Assembly: GCA_963755705.1 (NCBI GenBank)
Contig: CAVWKW010000001.1
Span: 682,001-746,000, forward strand
DNA length: 64,000 nucleotides
Source of the DNA: JBARDN01 sp963755705
GTDB lineage: Bacteria; Desulfobacterota; Binatia; Binatales; Binataceae
Direction: 5' to 3'
A program made the translations under genes and the position numbers. The notes below the pieces were generated by a model. It saw only the letters and a program-made list of their open reading frames with translations. It searched no databases and was not told the origin of the DNA. Shown here one piece after another: positions 19,501 through 26,742 of this stretch (position 1 is the stretch's first letter; each line of letters starts with the position of its first letter).

Positions 19501-20160
19501 CCAGGTGGCATTGATCTGCGCGATAGTAGATCCGTAATACGGGCCTGGCGTGGAGAGATCTTGAAACACCGAATTGGCAAAACCCGTTCCCGGCGATGTT
19601 CGGGCGAAACGCGCACGCGCGCCGTCAGGCAGAACTAGATCTACATATGTGTATTGTCCGCTTGTGTCCACGAAGACGGCGAGATCATAACCGTTCTCCA
19701 TACCGATTCCGAACGCTTGGGAAGAGGAGTCCTGCTGGCGATACGTTCTTATCAGGCCAATTGGGATCACGTCAGGTAACGAGAGATCAATCGAATTGTA
19801 GCTATAAAATCCCTTACCTGAATGGACCGGGTCACCACCAGTGTCGCCACTTTCAGACGGCGACGACGGATCGGGCTCTGGAAAATCGGTGCAGGAGAAT
19901 TCGCAGTTGTGAAGGATTCCGAGGCAAACAGCAATGCCGCCTAATCCAGGGAATTCGTTACCGAGGCAGTCTTCATATTGGTTAGCGCAGTTCTGAAGAC
20001 ACGTCTGAGCATGTGCTGTTCCTCCGATCAACAACACGAGAACCACAGCGCAGGCCGTAATTGCGATGATACTGAAATTCGCTGTTCTCTTGCGGCCGAC
20101 CAGGACTGGCACTATCGAACTCATGTCAGGTTCTTTGTGAATTCGTCTGAATGCGTGCAT
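16519..20160 (-). CDS. Large RHS/YD-repeat exported protein with an unrecognised C-terminal tip
   Basis: About 1213 residues from the ATG at 20160, chosen because GAGGA precedes it. Signal segment (SIIAITACAVVLVLLIGG), a Cys-rich stretch (TCLQNCANQYEDCLG), then a DUF6531-like start (GDPVHSGKGFYSYNSIDLSLP). Dozens of YD repeats (YxxxGxx) follow, and the RHS core end YYYRARYYSPTLARFIS ... AYAEDSPVMFDDPSG. About 180 residues after DPSG differ in composition and contain five Cys. This is the layout of WapA/RHS polymorphic toxins, but the tip matches no toxin I know and no immunity gene is evident downstream. It could equally be a structural surface protein. Confidence 0.8.
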   Translation of the reverse strand: MHAFRRIHKEPDMSSIVPVLVGRKRTANFSIIAITACAVVLVLLIGGTAHAQTCLQNCANQYEDCLGNEFPGLGGIAVCLGILHNCEFSCTDFPEPDPSSPSESGDTGGDPVHSGKGFYSYNSIDLSLPDVIPIGLIRTYRQQDSSSQAFGIGMENGYDLAVFVDTSGQYTYVDLVLPDGARARFARTSPGTGFANSVFQDLSTPGPYYGSTIAQINATWTLSLKRGGKMIFAAGSMLSEIQDQNGNVLEIRRDANNNVNTIVSPNGRWLYFTYDSSHRVTSVQDEGGRTVQYTYDNAGSLAGVIDVAGGTTSYAYDSSGRLATITTPDGNVHVSNQYDANGRVAQQTLVDGSTWQYAYTTDQNNNVTAADLTDPRGFTRHLTFDANGYVISDTRAVGKPEQQVVTFQRDPNTELMLSMTDPLGRQTSYTYDALGNMTGMTALAGTQQAITTTITYDPISNLMTGFTDPTGSAYSVSYDTNGNPAAVADPSGARVNLTYNPSGQLLTNTDAAGVLTTFGYSTQGDSIGATDSLGNTFQNFTDVLGRVVSMTDPAGSVTSLTYDSMSRPLQITDPLGNSTSFQYTLLGSLASLTDPRGGVYAFSYNNSNRLASEADPLNRAETYAYDAMGNVISQTDARGKITVYSYDGVNRRIFVGFGANNGSYESTITYTYDGADRITQVVDSQGGTITRTYDSLDDLTSEVTPLGTVSYTYDNLGRRLSMTVAGQPPVIYSYNRNSRLTSLTQGSTAVAIAYDSAGRRSTATLPDGIVATYTYDAASRLASLSYSLNGNPLGDLAYSYDSLGRIINTSGSFANTFVPQPVAANTYDLANQLNVSGATSFSYDANGNLLTDGTNTYIWDARNHLISISGTSAASFVYDAFGRRISKTVNGITTQYLYDGVNSLQEIQNGTLTANMLDDGLDQYFLRSDASGSWTYLTDALGSTIALADSSGTIQTQYTYDPFGNVKGTGATSNNPYQYTGRENDGTGLYYYRARYYSPTLARFISTDPAEQLSSAYAYAEDSPVMFDDPSGATSVPNTDLVNTIGNIIFNETSVISPKTLAAFVGRTDVGVSLINGFFSYDEQMCIKGYVSLPNGGCVLPTIPRTSESIFEQSQEASELAFIEAFNGADLGGIQFYRVWPEGPHYNGIHSGGQVAPIAFWIGPVPAADAKRIATFEFYWNFSGGPPQRLLGMFTDICAGGGCSLMFGSDITQ

Positions 20161-20197
20161 CTTGGTTCCTCGCACGTCTCTGATCCGGTGATTAAAC

Positions 20198-23100
20198 CTA
20201 GCGAGCATTATAGTGGTTTGTTATCTGCGTCGCGCTGAGCGCGTAATTGTAGACAGCGGCTTCATCTACTGTCCCCGCGAAATAGCGAGTAGAAGCGGCC
20301 GGGTCATTACCTATGAAAGAACTACCCGAAGGCACCTCAGGCGAGCCTGCTGAAAGCGTGTATGGCGTGCCATCGAGATAGAGCGTCGGGTTTCCGGAAC
20401 CATCTATAACGAGTACTACATAGTGCCAGGTGTTGAGACTGAGCGTCGGCGTATTCGAAGGATTCAGCCATCGAACGTACTCGTACAGGCCAATGAGATT
20501 GGTGCCGCTGTTGTCCCACGTGCCACTTCCGATACCAATTCCATATCCGCCGCTGGAAGCACCGATCTGGATCAGAGCCCCATGCGTGGCGCTGGTAATA
20601 TACGTCCAGCACTCCAGAGTTACGTTGGACGCGGTGTTGGACAGCAATGGTAAAGTTACTTCGCCGCTAGAGCCGTCCAAAAGTATCGCGCTATCCGTGC
20701 TGATCACTCCCGGCTGGCCGAGAGTTACTCCGCCCTGATAAACACCATTGAAGGCCTGGATCTGTACCGTTCCATTATCGGCGTTTCCTGATGAGTCGGC
20801 TAAGGTGAGACCGCCGGACTCATTCAACTTCCAATAACCTACGGGGTCGTCGCTCGATACGGTCGAGTCGTAGTTTCCACCGGCGGCGGCAGCATAATGA
20901 GTCGATACCTGACTGGCGGTCAATGCGGTAGAGTATAGCGCAGCTTCACCCAAGAGGCCTTTAAACGAAAGATCAATTGGAGCTGACGTCCAAGTACCGC
21001 CACCGCCGCCCCAAGCACTTCCCCCGCCCCACCGCCACCATCCGGAATAGTCTTGGGCTTGGCCTAAGTTACCTGTGGCAACTGAATTCCCGTCCACATA
21101 CAAGACCGCGGCACCGGAGCTATAGGTCGCAACTGCGTGATGCCAATTTCCGTCACTGTAGGTGGAAGACGACTGAACAGTCTGGAACCCGCCGTTGTAA
21201 ATCCCAAAGACAACGTTTCCGGAATTGGTCATGTACAGGAGTCGGTCGTAAGCGGTGCTCCCTTCGCCAACCTGAACGTTTTCAAATCCTGCAAGCCTTC
21301 CCCCCTCGGCGGTTGTGGTGTTGAACCAGACTTCCAGAGAAAATGTCTGCGGATTATTAAATTCGGTAGTGGTACTGACGTATGTTTGACTTCCCTTGAT
21401 CGCAATAGCATTATCCGGCGAGGTGGGTCCGGGTTCTCCGTACTGCACTCCGGTCGGTTCAGCATTCGCGGCGGTCGCAAGACTGCTCTCATCTAATCGC
21501 CAGTAACCGATCGGGTTATCCGAGAGGATCGTCTGCGCGTACGTGTCACTAGTATTCACAGAGCTCGATAAGTCCGAGTAGTTTGTGATCTGGTATGAGG
21601 CGCTTCCGCCACTTGTGCCGACGGGACTGATCACAATCGTATAAGTGCCCGTAGCCGGCAGTTCTATCGGTCCGATCGAAGCCGTTCCCCATATCAACAC
21701 GGTCGAACCGATCTCTGTGGCATCGGGACTGAATAGGCTGATAGCTACCTCGGTGTATAGATTGCAGCACTGATAAGTCGAGTCCCCGACGTTGAGCGCG
21801 ATTATCTGACCGGCGGTGCCACTGAAGCTCAATACTCCGCTTTCTTCTGGAACATTTGTCGCAAGCGTGACTGCGGGGCCGCCGACCGCAATCGTGTTGG
21901 TTATGGTAGTGGCTGTGTAAAGAGTGATCGTTACACTTCCCGTATTGGCTCCGCCGGGTTGAATTTGAATTGTATATGTGCCGGTCTCGGGCAGATTGAT
22001 AGGCGAAAGAAAACCCGATGATCCACACAAAGACATCGATTCCAACTGGTTCAGGTTAGGATCGAGCAGCGCAACGGTCAGAGCAATACAACCCGTATAG
22101 GTTGAATTACTCGCTTCTATGCTGACCGGCTCGTTGGCTGTTCCGCCGAAAGTAATATTCTCAACTTGCCCCGGCACACTTGTTGAGGCCGTTAAGGCCG
22201 CGCCTTCGATCGAAATCGTGGCATTCACCGGAGCAGCGTTGTAGAGACTTAGAGTCAGGCTGCCGGTCCCTGCGCCGCCTGGAACGATCTGCACCGTATA
22301 CGTGCCGGATTGCGATAGAGTCTTCGGCCCAATCAAACCCGACGAGCTACAGGTGGACATCGATCCTACTGTCGATCCATCGGGAGCATATATGTTTGCC
22401 GATACCGCGATACAGCCCCCGTATGTCGAGTTGCTCGCGAGTAAGCTTATGGTCTGGCCGCTCGTTCCGCTAAACGTGAAATCCCCCGCCTGGCCGGGTG
22501 CGGTAGTCGTTACAGTTACCGGAGAGCCACCGATCGCGATCGTGCCGATGTCGGGCGCGGCGTCGTAGACATTTATGTTGACGCTTCCCGGATTCGGTGT
22601 TCCGGGCACGACTTGCACCGTATAGGTGCCTGTCTCTGAAAGGGTCATAGCTGAGATCAGACCCCACGAACTGCAAGTCGATACGCCGCTTACAGTGCTC
22701 CCGTCGGGGGCGATGAGATTCACGGTCAGCCCGATACAACCGGGAAATGTCGAGTTATTGGCTAGAACGCTAACGATGTCACCGGAGTTGCCGGCGAACG
22801 TGATTTGCCCATATTGCCCGGGCACGGTGGTGGTGATGCCGATCGTGGCCCCACCTTCAGTGGTCGTCGCTACGACGGGCGCCGCGTTATAGACATTGAT
22901 GTTCATGCTCCCAGTATTCGAGCCGCTCGGCAGAATCTGGACAGTGTACGTGCCGGTCTCGGGAAGAGTCGTTGCTGGAATCAACCCGTAGGTGTTGCAT
23001 AGCGACATGGAGCTGACGGTACTCCAGTCGGGCGCAAGCAAATTGACGGTCGCTGCGATACATCCCGGAAAGGTTGAATTGCTTGCAAACACGCTCACGA

Positions 23101-24121
23101 CTTGTCCGGCAACGGCATTAAACACTACCATTCCCTGCTGATTTGTTGCGCCAATCGAAACCGCCGTAGCCGCGCCACCGAGCGTCGTTTGACCCTCCGA
23201 ACCTTCGGTCGATGGGTTAATCCCAGGCGGCGGAATGAAAAAGTCGGTTGAGCTGATCGCGCTTCCGTTTGGTGTCGTCACCGTGATCGGGCCGGAGTTT
23301 GCCGATGGGGGGACGACCGCTGAAATGGTTGTAGCCGAGGCGGAGTTTACGATCGCCCCTTGACCGTCGAGCGCAACGTTATCGTCGGCCGCGTTCGGTT
23401 GAAAATTCGTACCCGTAATAGTGATCGTGGTCCCAGGAGTCCCGCTGGCCGGAGTAAATCCAGTGATTGTGGGACCTGCGGAAGAACCGGTGACAGTGAA
23501 CGCTCCGTTGCTGGTTGCTGATCCTCCCGGCACCGTGACCGTGAGCGGGCCGGTTGAAGCCCCTGCGGGAACGGTTGCCGTGATAGCGGTTGCAGTCGCC
23601 GCAGTTATCGTTCCCGTTGTTCCATTAAACGCGACCGAATCTTGAGTTGCTGTCGCGCTGAAGCCTGATCCGTAGATTGTGACAGTAGATCCGATTGCGC
23701 CACTTTGCGGGCTGAATTCTGAAATTGAAACCTGTGAAGACCCTCCGCCTGAGGAACCCTCGCCCGTAGGCACCCCGGAGGTGATCGAAATTAGATTCCC
23801 GACAGCGTCGTACGTATAGGTAACGCTGTTGCCGTTTTGATCGGTAACGCCGGCGATCCGTCCGAGTGCATCATAGTAATAGGTAACGGTCCCTGCTTGC
23901 GCCACTCCCCGGGCGGGCGCCAGCGACATTCCGGCCAGAATCAAAGCGAGAGCTATGAAAATAAATCGAATAGGAAAACGGTCGGGAGATTTTAAAGGTG
24001 AATGAAGGAGCCGGTGGCACGAAATGTTACGAGGTGGCGGAGTTTGACTATTGAATAAAGCGAGCCTGCACGTACGCGCCGCCGCTGGATTCTGAGAGCA
24101 TTCAGAACGATTGCCGCCCAT
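20198..24121 (-). CDS. Giant exported protein: YD repeats, TIG domains, beta repeats, two LamG domains (cargo)
   Basis: About 1307 residues. A basic leader and a hydrophobic signal segment (FIFIALALILAGMSLA) precede two YD repeats (TVTYYYDALGRIAG, TYTYDAVGNLIS). Two IPT/TIG domains follow (FSPQSGAIGSTVTIYGSGF; FTPASGTPGTTITITGTNF), then about six repeats of 95 residues with SNSTFPGCI and ETGTYTVQI. The C-terminus has two concanavalin/LamG-like domains with WHHAVATYSSGAAVLYVDG and WHYVVLVIDGSGNPTLYLDG. The composition suggests a carbohydrate- or surface-binding extracellular protein. It lies upstream of the RHS gene in the same direction; its end is 38 bp from the RHS start, so co-transcription is likely. 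The start could be the TTG 12 bp earlier. Confidence 0.8.
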   Translation of the reverse strand: MGGNRSECSQNPAAARTCRLALFNSQTPPPRNISCHRLLHSPLKSPDRFPIRFIFIALALILAGMSLAPARGVAQAGTVTYYYDALGRIAGVTDQNGNSVTYTYDAVGNLISITSGVPTGEGSSGGGSSQVSISEFSPQSGAIGSTVTIYGSGFSATATQDSVAFNGTTGTITAATATAITATVPAGASTGPLTVTVPGGSATSNGAFTVTGSSAGPTITGFTPASGTPGTTITITGTNFQPNAADDNVALDGQGAIVNSASATTISAVVPPSANSGPITVTTPNGSAISSTDFFIPPPGINPSTEGSEGQTTLGGAATAVSIGATNQQGMVVFNAVAGQVVSVFASNSTFPGCIAATVNLLAPDWSTVSSMSLCNTYGLIPATTLPETGTYTVQILPSGSNTGSMNINVYNAAPVVATTTEGGATIGITTTVPGQYGQITFAGNSGDIVSVLANNSTFPGCIGLTVNLIAPDGSTVSGVSTCSSWGLISAMTLSETGTYTVQVVPGTPNPGSVNINVYDAAPDIGTIAIGGSPVTVTTTAPGQAGDFTFSGTSGQTISLLASNSTYGGCIAVSANIYAPDGSTVGSMSTCSSSGLIGPKTLSQSGTYTVQIVPGGAGTGSLTLSLYNAAPVNATISIEGAALTASTSVPGQVENITFGGTANEPVSIEASNSTYTGCIALTVALLDPNLNQLESMSLCGSSGFLSPINLPETGTYTIQIQPGGANTGSVTITLYTATTITNTIAVGGPAVTLATNVPEESGVLSFSGTAGQIIALNVGDSTYQCCNLYTEVAISLFSPDATEIGSTVLIWGTASIGPIELPATGTYTIVISPVGTSGGSASYQITNYSDLSSSVNTSDTYAQTILSDNPIGYWRLDESSLATAANAEPTGVQYGEPGPTSPDNAIAIKGSQTYVSTTTEFNNPQTFSLEVWFNTTTAEGGRLAGFENVQVGEGSTAYDRLLYMTNSGNVVFGIYNGGFQTVQSSSTYSDGNWHHAVATYSSGAAVLYVDGNSVATGNLGQAQDYSGWWRWGGGSAWGGGGGTWTSAPIDLSFKGLLGEAALYSTALTASQVSTHYAAAAGGNYDSTVSSDDPVGYWKLNESGGLTLADSSGNADNGTVQIQAFNGVYQGGVTLGQPGVISTDSAILLDGSSGEVTLPLLSNTASNVTLECWTYITSATHGALIQIGASSGGYGIGIGSGTWDNSGTNLIGLYEYVRWLNPSNTPTLSLNTWHYVVLVIDGSGNPTLYLDGTPYTLSAGSPEVPSGSSFIGNDPAASTRYFAGTVDEAAVYNYALSATQITNHYNAR

Positions 24122-24449
24122 TTGCGCCCCCAAAGCGGACTCAGATATTTTTCGACATTCGCGACAGCTTAGCGTCCAATAGCCGTGCGACGGCTTTTAC
24201 CGAAATTTCCCACCTTCGTCAACTGGAAGTGCGTGGATACAGTCTTGACGTGGATTTAAGAAGCATACGCACGCACGGGCGGAGCCCATCGGCAGAGCAG
24301 AATGTCAGGTCCGAATCGGCAGAGCTACCGTATGTTAAAAGGACCATCCGCCGCGCGCGATTCGGCGACCGCTGGCTCGGGCTCGACCGGCCTGTTCGCC
24401 TAGCCTTCGCACCAAAGCTCGGGCCACTTACGCACTCCTGCGCTGATAT
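24122..24449. other. Divergent control region between cargo and repressor genes
   Basis: About 330 bp separating the minus-strand cargo genes from the plus-strand repressor/protease pair. It must hold the cargo promoter, but I see no convincing -35/-10 pair on the minus strand. No gene is evident. Confidence 0.4.
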
Positions 24450-24459
24450 GCTACATAGC
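24450..24459. promoter_or_regulatory. Operator copy 1, at the repressor start
   Basis: gctacatagc, identical to the core of the operators at 25514-25526 and (inverted) 31662-31674. It overlaps a plausible -10 (tacata, 24452-24457) and ends 5 bp before the repressor ATG. That leaves almost no room for a ribosome site and suggests a leaderless mRNA and autoregulation. Confidence 0.6.
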
Positions 24460-24464
24460 TTCTC

Positions 24465-24788
24465 ATGCAAACACTGGGACAGTTCATCGTAGAGCGGCGC
24501 AAGGAGCTGGGGCTGGCGGGACGCGAGGTGGTGGCGGAGGTGCGCAACTCCGATGGCAAACCGATCTCGATTCCGTTCCTGGTCGACCTCGAACACGACC
24601 GCCGCAAACCTTCGGACGAAGTCCTTGAACAACTTGCCAAGGTTCTCAAGATCGATTCGGATGTGCTCTACTTTCTAGCGGGGCGGTTTCCAGCCGACCT
24701 CAGCGCGACCACCGTTAACAGTGCGCAGGAACTCGCAGCGGGCTGGAAGGCGTTCCGGCGGGAAGTAAAGCGCAGGAAAAAGCCGTGA
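24465..24788 (+). CDS. XRE-type DNA-binding repressor of the element
   Basis: 107 residues with an N-terminal helix-turn-helix like lambda-repressor proteins: LGQFIVERRKELGLAGREVVAEV ... SIPFLVDLEHDRRKPSDEVLEQLAKVL. A basic tail ends KRRKKP. It overlaps the following metalloprotease gene by four bases (GTGA). Repressor plus ImmA-type protease is the switch used by ICEBs1-like elements and many phages, where the protease cleaves the repressor. A matching operator lies at its own start and at two other promoters of the element, so it probably keeps transfer and excision off. Confidence 0.85.
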   Translation: MQTLGQFIVERRKELGLAGREVVAEVRNSDGKPISIPFLVDLEHDRRKPSDEVLEQLAKVLKIDSDVLYFLAGRFPADLSATTVNSAQELAAGWKAFRREVKRRKKP

Positions 24789-25450
24789 AGATGATACCGG
24801 ACAGGACCGGGCGTTTTCCCGACCGTCCGCATTGGGAGATCCGCGAGCTGGAGCAGATGTGCGAGGAGACGATTACCTCCTTTCTGCGCCAGCACTTCGG
24901 CTTTGAGCGCATCCCGGTGCCAACCGAGGCGGTCACAATGTTGATCGAGCGTGACGCCGCCGACCTCGACCTGGCGACGAATCTTTCCGATGACATTCAC
25001 GAGGTCTTTGGTTTCACCCAATTTAAGCGCGGCCGAAAGCCGGTGGTCACGATCGCGCGGGAACTGTGGGAGCAGCGCCATCGTAACAATCGGCTGCGCA
25101 CGACTCTGACCCACGAATATGGCCACGTAATGCTTCACACCTGGCTGTACGACAAGTACGGCGCTGCCGGCGGTCCGCACCGCTGTTACTGGCAGAGCCT
25201 GCTTCCGACCGAGCGGGTGTTTGACTGGTTCGAGTGGCAGGCGGGCTATGCCTCGGGAGCATTGCTGATGCCGGAGAGCTTCGCGCGACGCACGGCCGAG
25301 GCGTATTTCCAGAATCGCTCTAAGCGCCCGCCGGTTGCCAAAGGCTCGCCCGAAGCGTCAGCGCTCTGCCAGCGTATTTCCCTCGCGTTCGATGTATCGG
25401 TCGAGGCCGCCACCGTGCGGCTCAAGCAACTCGGCTATCTGACCGAGTAA
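24785..25450 (+). CDS. ImmA/IrrE-type zinc metallopeptidase (probable anti-repressor)
   Basis: 221 residues starting at a GTG that overlaps the repressor stop. The zinc motif HEYGHVMLH (HExxHxxxH) is near residue 118 in a helix preceded by TIARELWEQRHRNNRLRTTLTHE; a further acidic/aromatic segment (FDWFEWQAGYASGALLMPES) is typical of the family. Such proteases inactivate a partner XRE repressor on a host signal. Translational coupling with the repressor supports that pairing. Confidence 0.85.
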   Translation: MKMIPDRTGRFPDRPHWEIRELEQMCEETITSFLRQHFGFERIPVPTEAVTMLIERDAADLDLATNLSDDIHEVFGFTQFKRGRKPVVTIARELWEQRHRNNRLRTTLTHEYGHVMLHTWLYDKYGAAGGPHRCYWQSLLPTERVFDWFEWQAGYASGALLMPESFARRTAEAYFQNRSKRPPVAKGSPEASALCQRISLAFDVSVEAATVRLKQLGYLTE

Positions 25451-25495
25451 CCGCCGACAGGTCCCCGACCATTTCGCGCCGGCCGATCTTCGCGC

Positions 25496-25526
25496 TTGAC
25501 ACTCGCCCGATATCTAGCTACATAGC
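25496..25526 (+). promoter_or_regulatory. Promoter of the transfer genes with operator copy 2
   Basis: -35 TTGACA at 25496-25501, 17-bp spacer, -10 TACATA at 25519-25524. The 13-bp operator at 25514-25526 (ctagctacatagc) overlaps the -10, so a bound repressor would block transcription. The identical 13 bp occur inverted at 31662-31674. A further half-like catgtagc follows at 25535-25542. Confidence 0.7.
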
Positions 25527-25560
25527 GAATTAGTCATGTAGCCTAACATTGAATTTATTC

Positions 25561-25890
25561 ATGATCCGAACCGCAATAGAGCAAGCGCCGAAATTGAACG
25601 CCAGATGGCTCATCGCCGCCTGCACTGCCGGCCTCCTCGCGCTTCGCGCCGAGCCATTGTGGGCTGCGCAATACGCCGCTGCCCTGCCGTGGGATCAGAC
25701 GCTTGGCGCGATTCAGGACCTCCTGGTCGGTCCAGTGGCTCACGCCGCAATAGTGCTGAACTTCGCGCTGTCGGCAATCTTATACGCGATCAGCAGCCAC
25801 CCGCGAGCGGGGCGGCTGCTGGCCGGCGGAGTAGCAGCTTGGGCCATGCTGATCGCCGTCCATTTGCTGACTTACCTCGCGCCCTTTTGA
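25561..25890 (+). CDS. TrbC/VirB2-family conjugative pilin-like protein
   Basis: About 109 residues from the ATG at 25561; a TTG 12 bp earlier is possible. A long basic signal peptide ends near AEPLWAAQYA. Mature part: LPWDQTLGAIQDLLVGPVAHAA, then two hydrophobic helices (IVLNFALSAILYAIS and LLAGGVAAWAMLIAVHLLTYLA). This is the two-helix prepilin layout of TrbC/VirB2, which polymerises into the conjugation pilus. It stands first in the transfer region but is not followed by the usual trbD, trbE and other genes. Confidence 0.7.
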   Translation: MIRTAIEQAPKLNARWLIAACTAGLLALRAEPLWAAQYAAALPWDQTLGAIQDLLVGPVAHAAIVLNFALSAILYAISSHPRAGRLLAGGVAAWAMLIAVHLLTYLAPF

Positions 25891-25924
25891 GCAGTTTCTT
25901 TTTAGCGACCATTGGAGGTCCGAT

Positions 25925-26197
25925 ATGAAACTCACACGCATTGCAAAGCCGCTTCGTTCCCAGCAAGTACGCGTGACGCTAGCCGGCGACCTGAACGCCG
26001 CGCTTGAGTGCTACGCGCGCTACTACGAGCACGTTCATGGTGACGCCGTGGAGTCGAAGGCGCTGATTCCGGAGATTCTCGGTGCCTTCCTCCAAGCCGA
26101 CCGTGAGTTCCAGATTTGGTCACGTTCCAGCGGCGGCAGCCATAATCGCCGCCCCAGTTGGTCTTCGTCCAACGGCGACGTCAAGTCACAAGGCTGA
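25925..26197 (+). CDS. DUF2274-family small protein
   Basis: 90 residues: MKLTRIAKPLRSQQVRVTLAGDLNAALECYARYYE ... ALIPEILGAFLQADREFQIW. This resembles DUF2274 proteins, which in other elements are encoded right after trbI at the end of the trb operon. A GGAGG ribosome site precedes the ATG. Here it follows the pilin-like gene by 34 bp. The C-terminal 20 residues are Ser-rich and may be out of register with the family. Function unknown. Confidence 0.6.
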   Translation: MKLTRIAKPLRSQQVRVTLAGDLNAALECYARYYEHVHGDAVESKALIPEILGAFLQADREFQIWSRSSGGSHNRRPSWSSSNGDVKSQG

Positions 26198-26397
26198 CTC
26201 GCTGCGGTGGCCAGGTCGCAGACGTGCTTCGCACGTGTTGGGGACTGACACGTCACTCATCGCCTGGATGAACGCGATTCGTGCAAGTACCCGTAAACAT
26301 TGCGTAGACGCTGTCTACCGGAACAGGTGCAAAGCCGTCTAAGTCCCCGCCAAATCAGTGTAAACACCCGTCTACAGCAGGCTTTGGAGAACCACAC
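26198..26397. other. Candidate origin of transfer (oriT)
   Basis: A 200-bp gene-free stretch packed with small repeats. GTAGAC and GTCTAC form an inverted repeat at 26304-26318 with a 3-base loop. Related GTCTA units are at 26337 and 26370, and GTGTAAACAC is at 26358-26367. It lies directly before the RHH, coupling-protein and MobF-relaxase genes. In R388-type plasmids the order is oriT, trwA (RHH), trwB, trwC, the same as here. A nick site cannot be assigned from sequence alone. Confidence 0.5.
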
Positions 26398-26742
26398 ATG
26401 AGCACCCGATCGATCTCAACCCGAGTCCCGGAAGAAATCGCCGAGCAGCTCGCGGCCGAAGCGCGCCGCCGAAGCGTTACCGAGAGCGATCTCATCCGCG
26501 AGATTCTCGCTGCGCGCTACCTCGGCGCCGCTCCGTCAGCGATGGAACATCGGCCAAAAATCCAATCGTTGGACGAGTACGCGCAACTCATGTTCGAGGT
26601 CGCCAAGACTCGCTCCGTCATTTTGCATTCGCTGGACCACACGCTGGGAGCGGACCTGGTCAACGAGATCATCGACGCCGCCGAGCAGACCGCCAAGGAG
26701 CATGTCGCGCAGGTGCTCAAGAGCAAGGAGATACCGTCATGA
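26398..26742 (+). CDS. Ribbon-helix-helix relaxosome accessory protein
   Basis: 114 residues. The N-terminal RHH fold reads STRSISTRVPEEIAEQLAAEARRRSVTESDLIREILAARY, a MetJ/Arc-like DNA-binding dimer. The remaining 70 residues are helical (DEYAQLMFEVAKTR ... LVNEIIDAAEQTAKE). Its place before the coupling protein and relaxase, overlapping the former by 4 bp, parallels TrwA of R388. TrwA binds oriT, represses the operon and stimulates the coupling ATPase. An oriT-binding role is inferred. Confidence 0.75.
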   Translation: MSTRSISTRVPEEIAEQLAAEARRRSVTESDLIREILAARYLGAAPSAMEHRPKIQSLDEYAQLMFEVAKTRSVILHSLDHTLGADLVNEIIDAAEQTAKEHVAQVLKSKEIPS

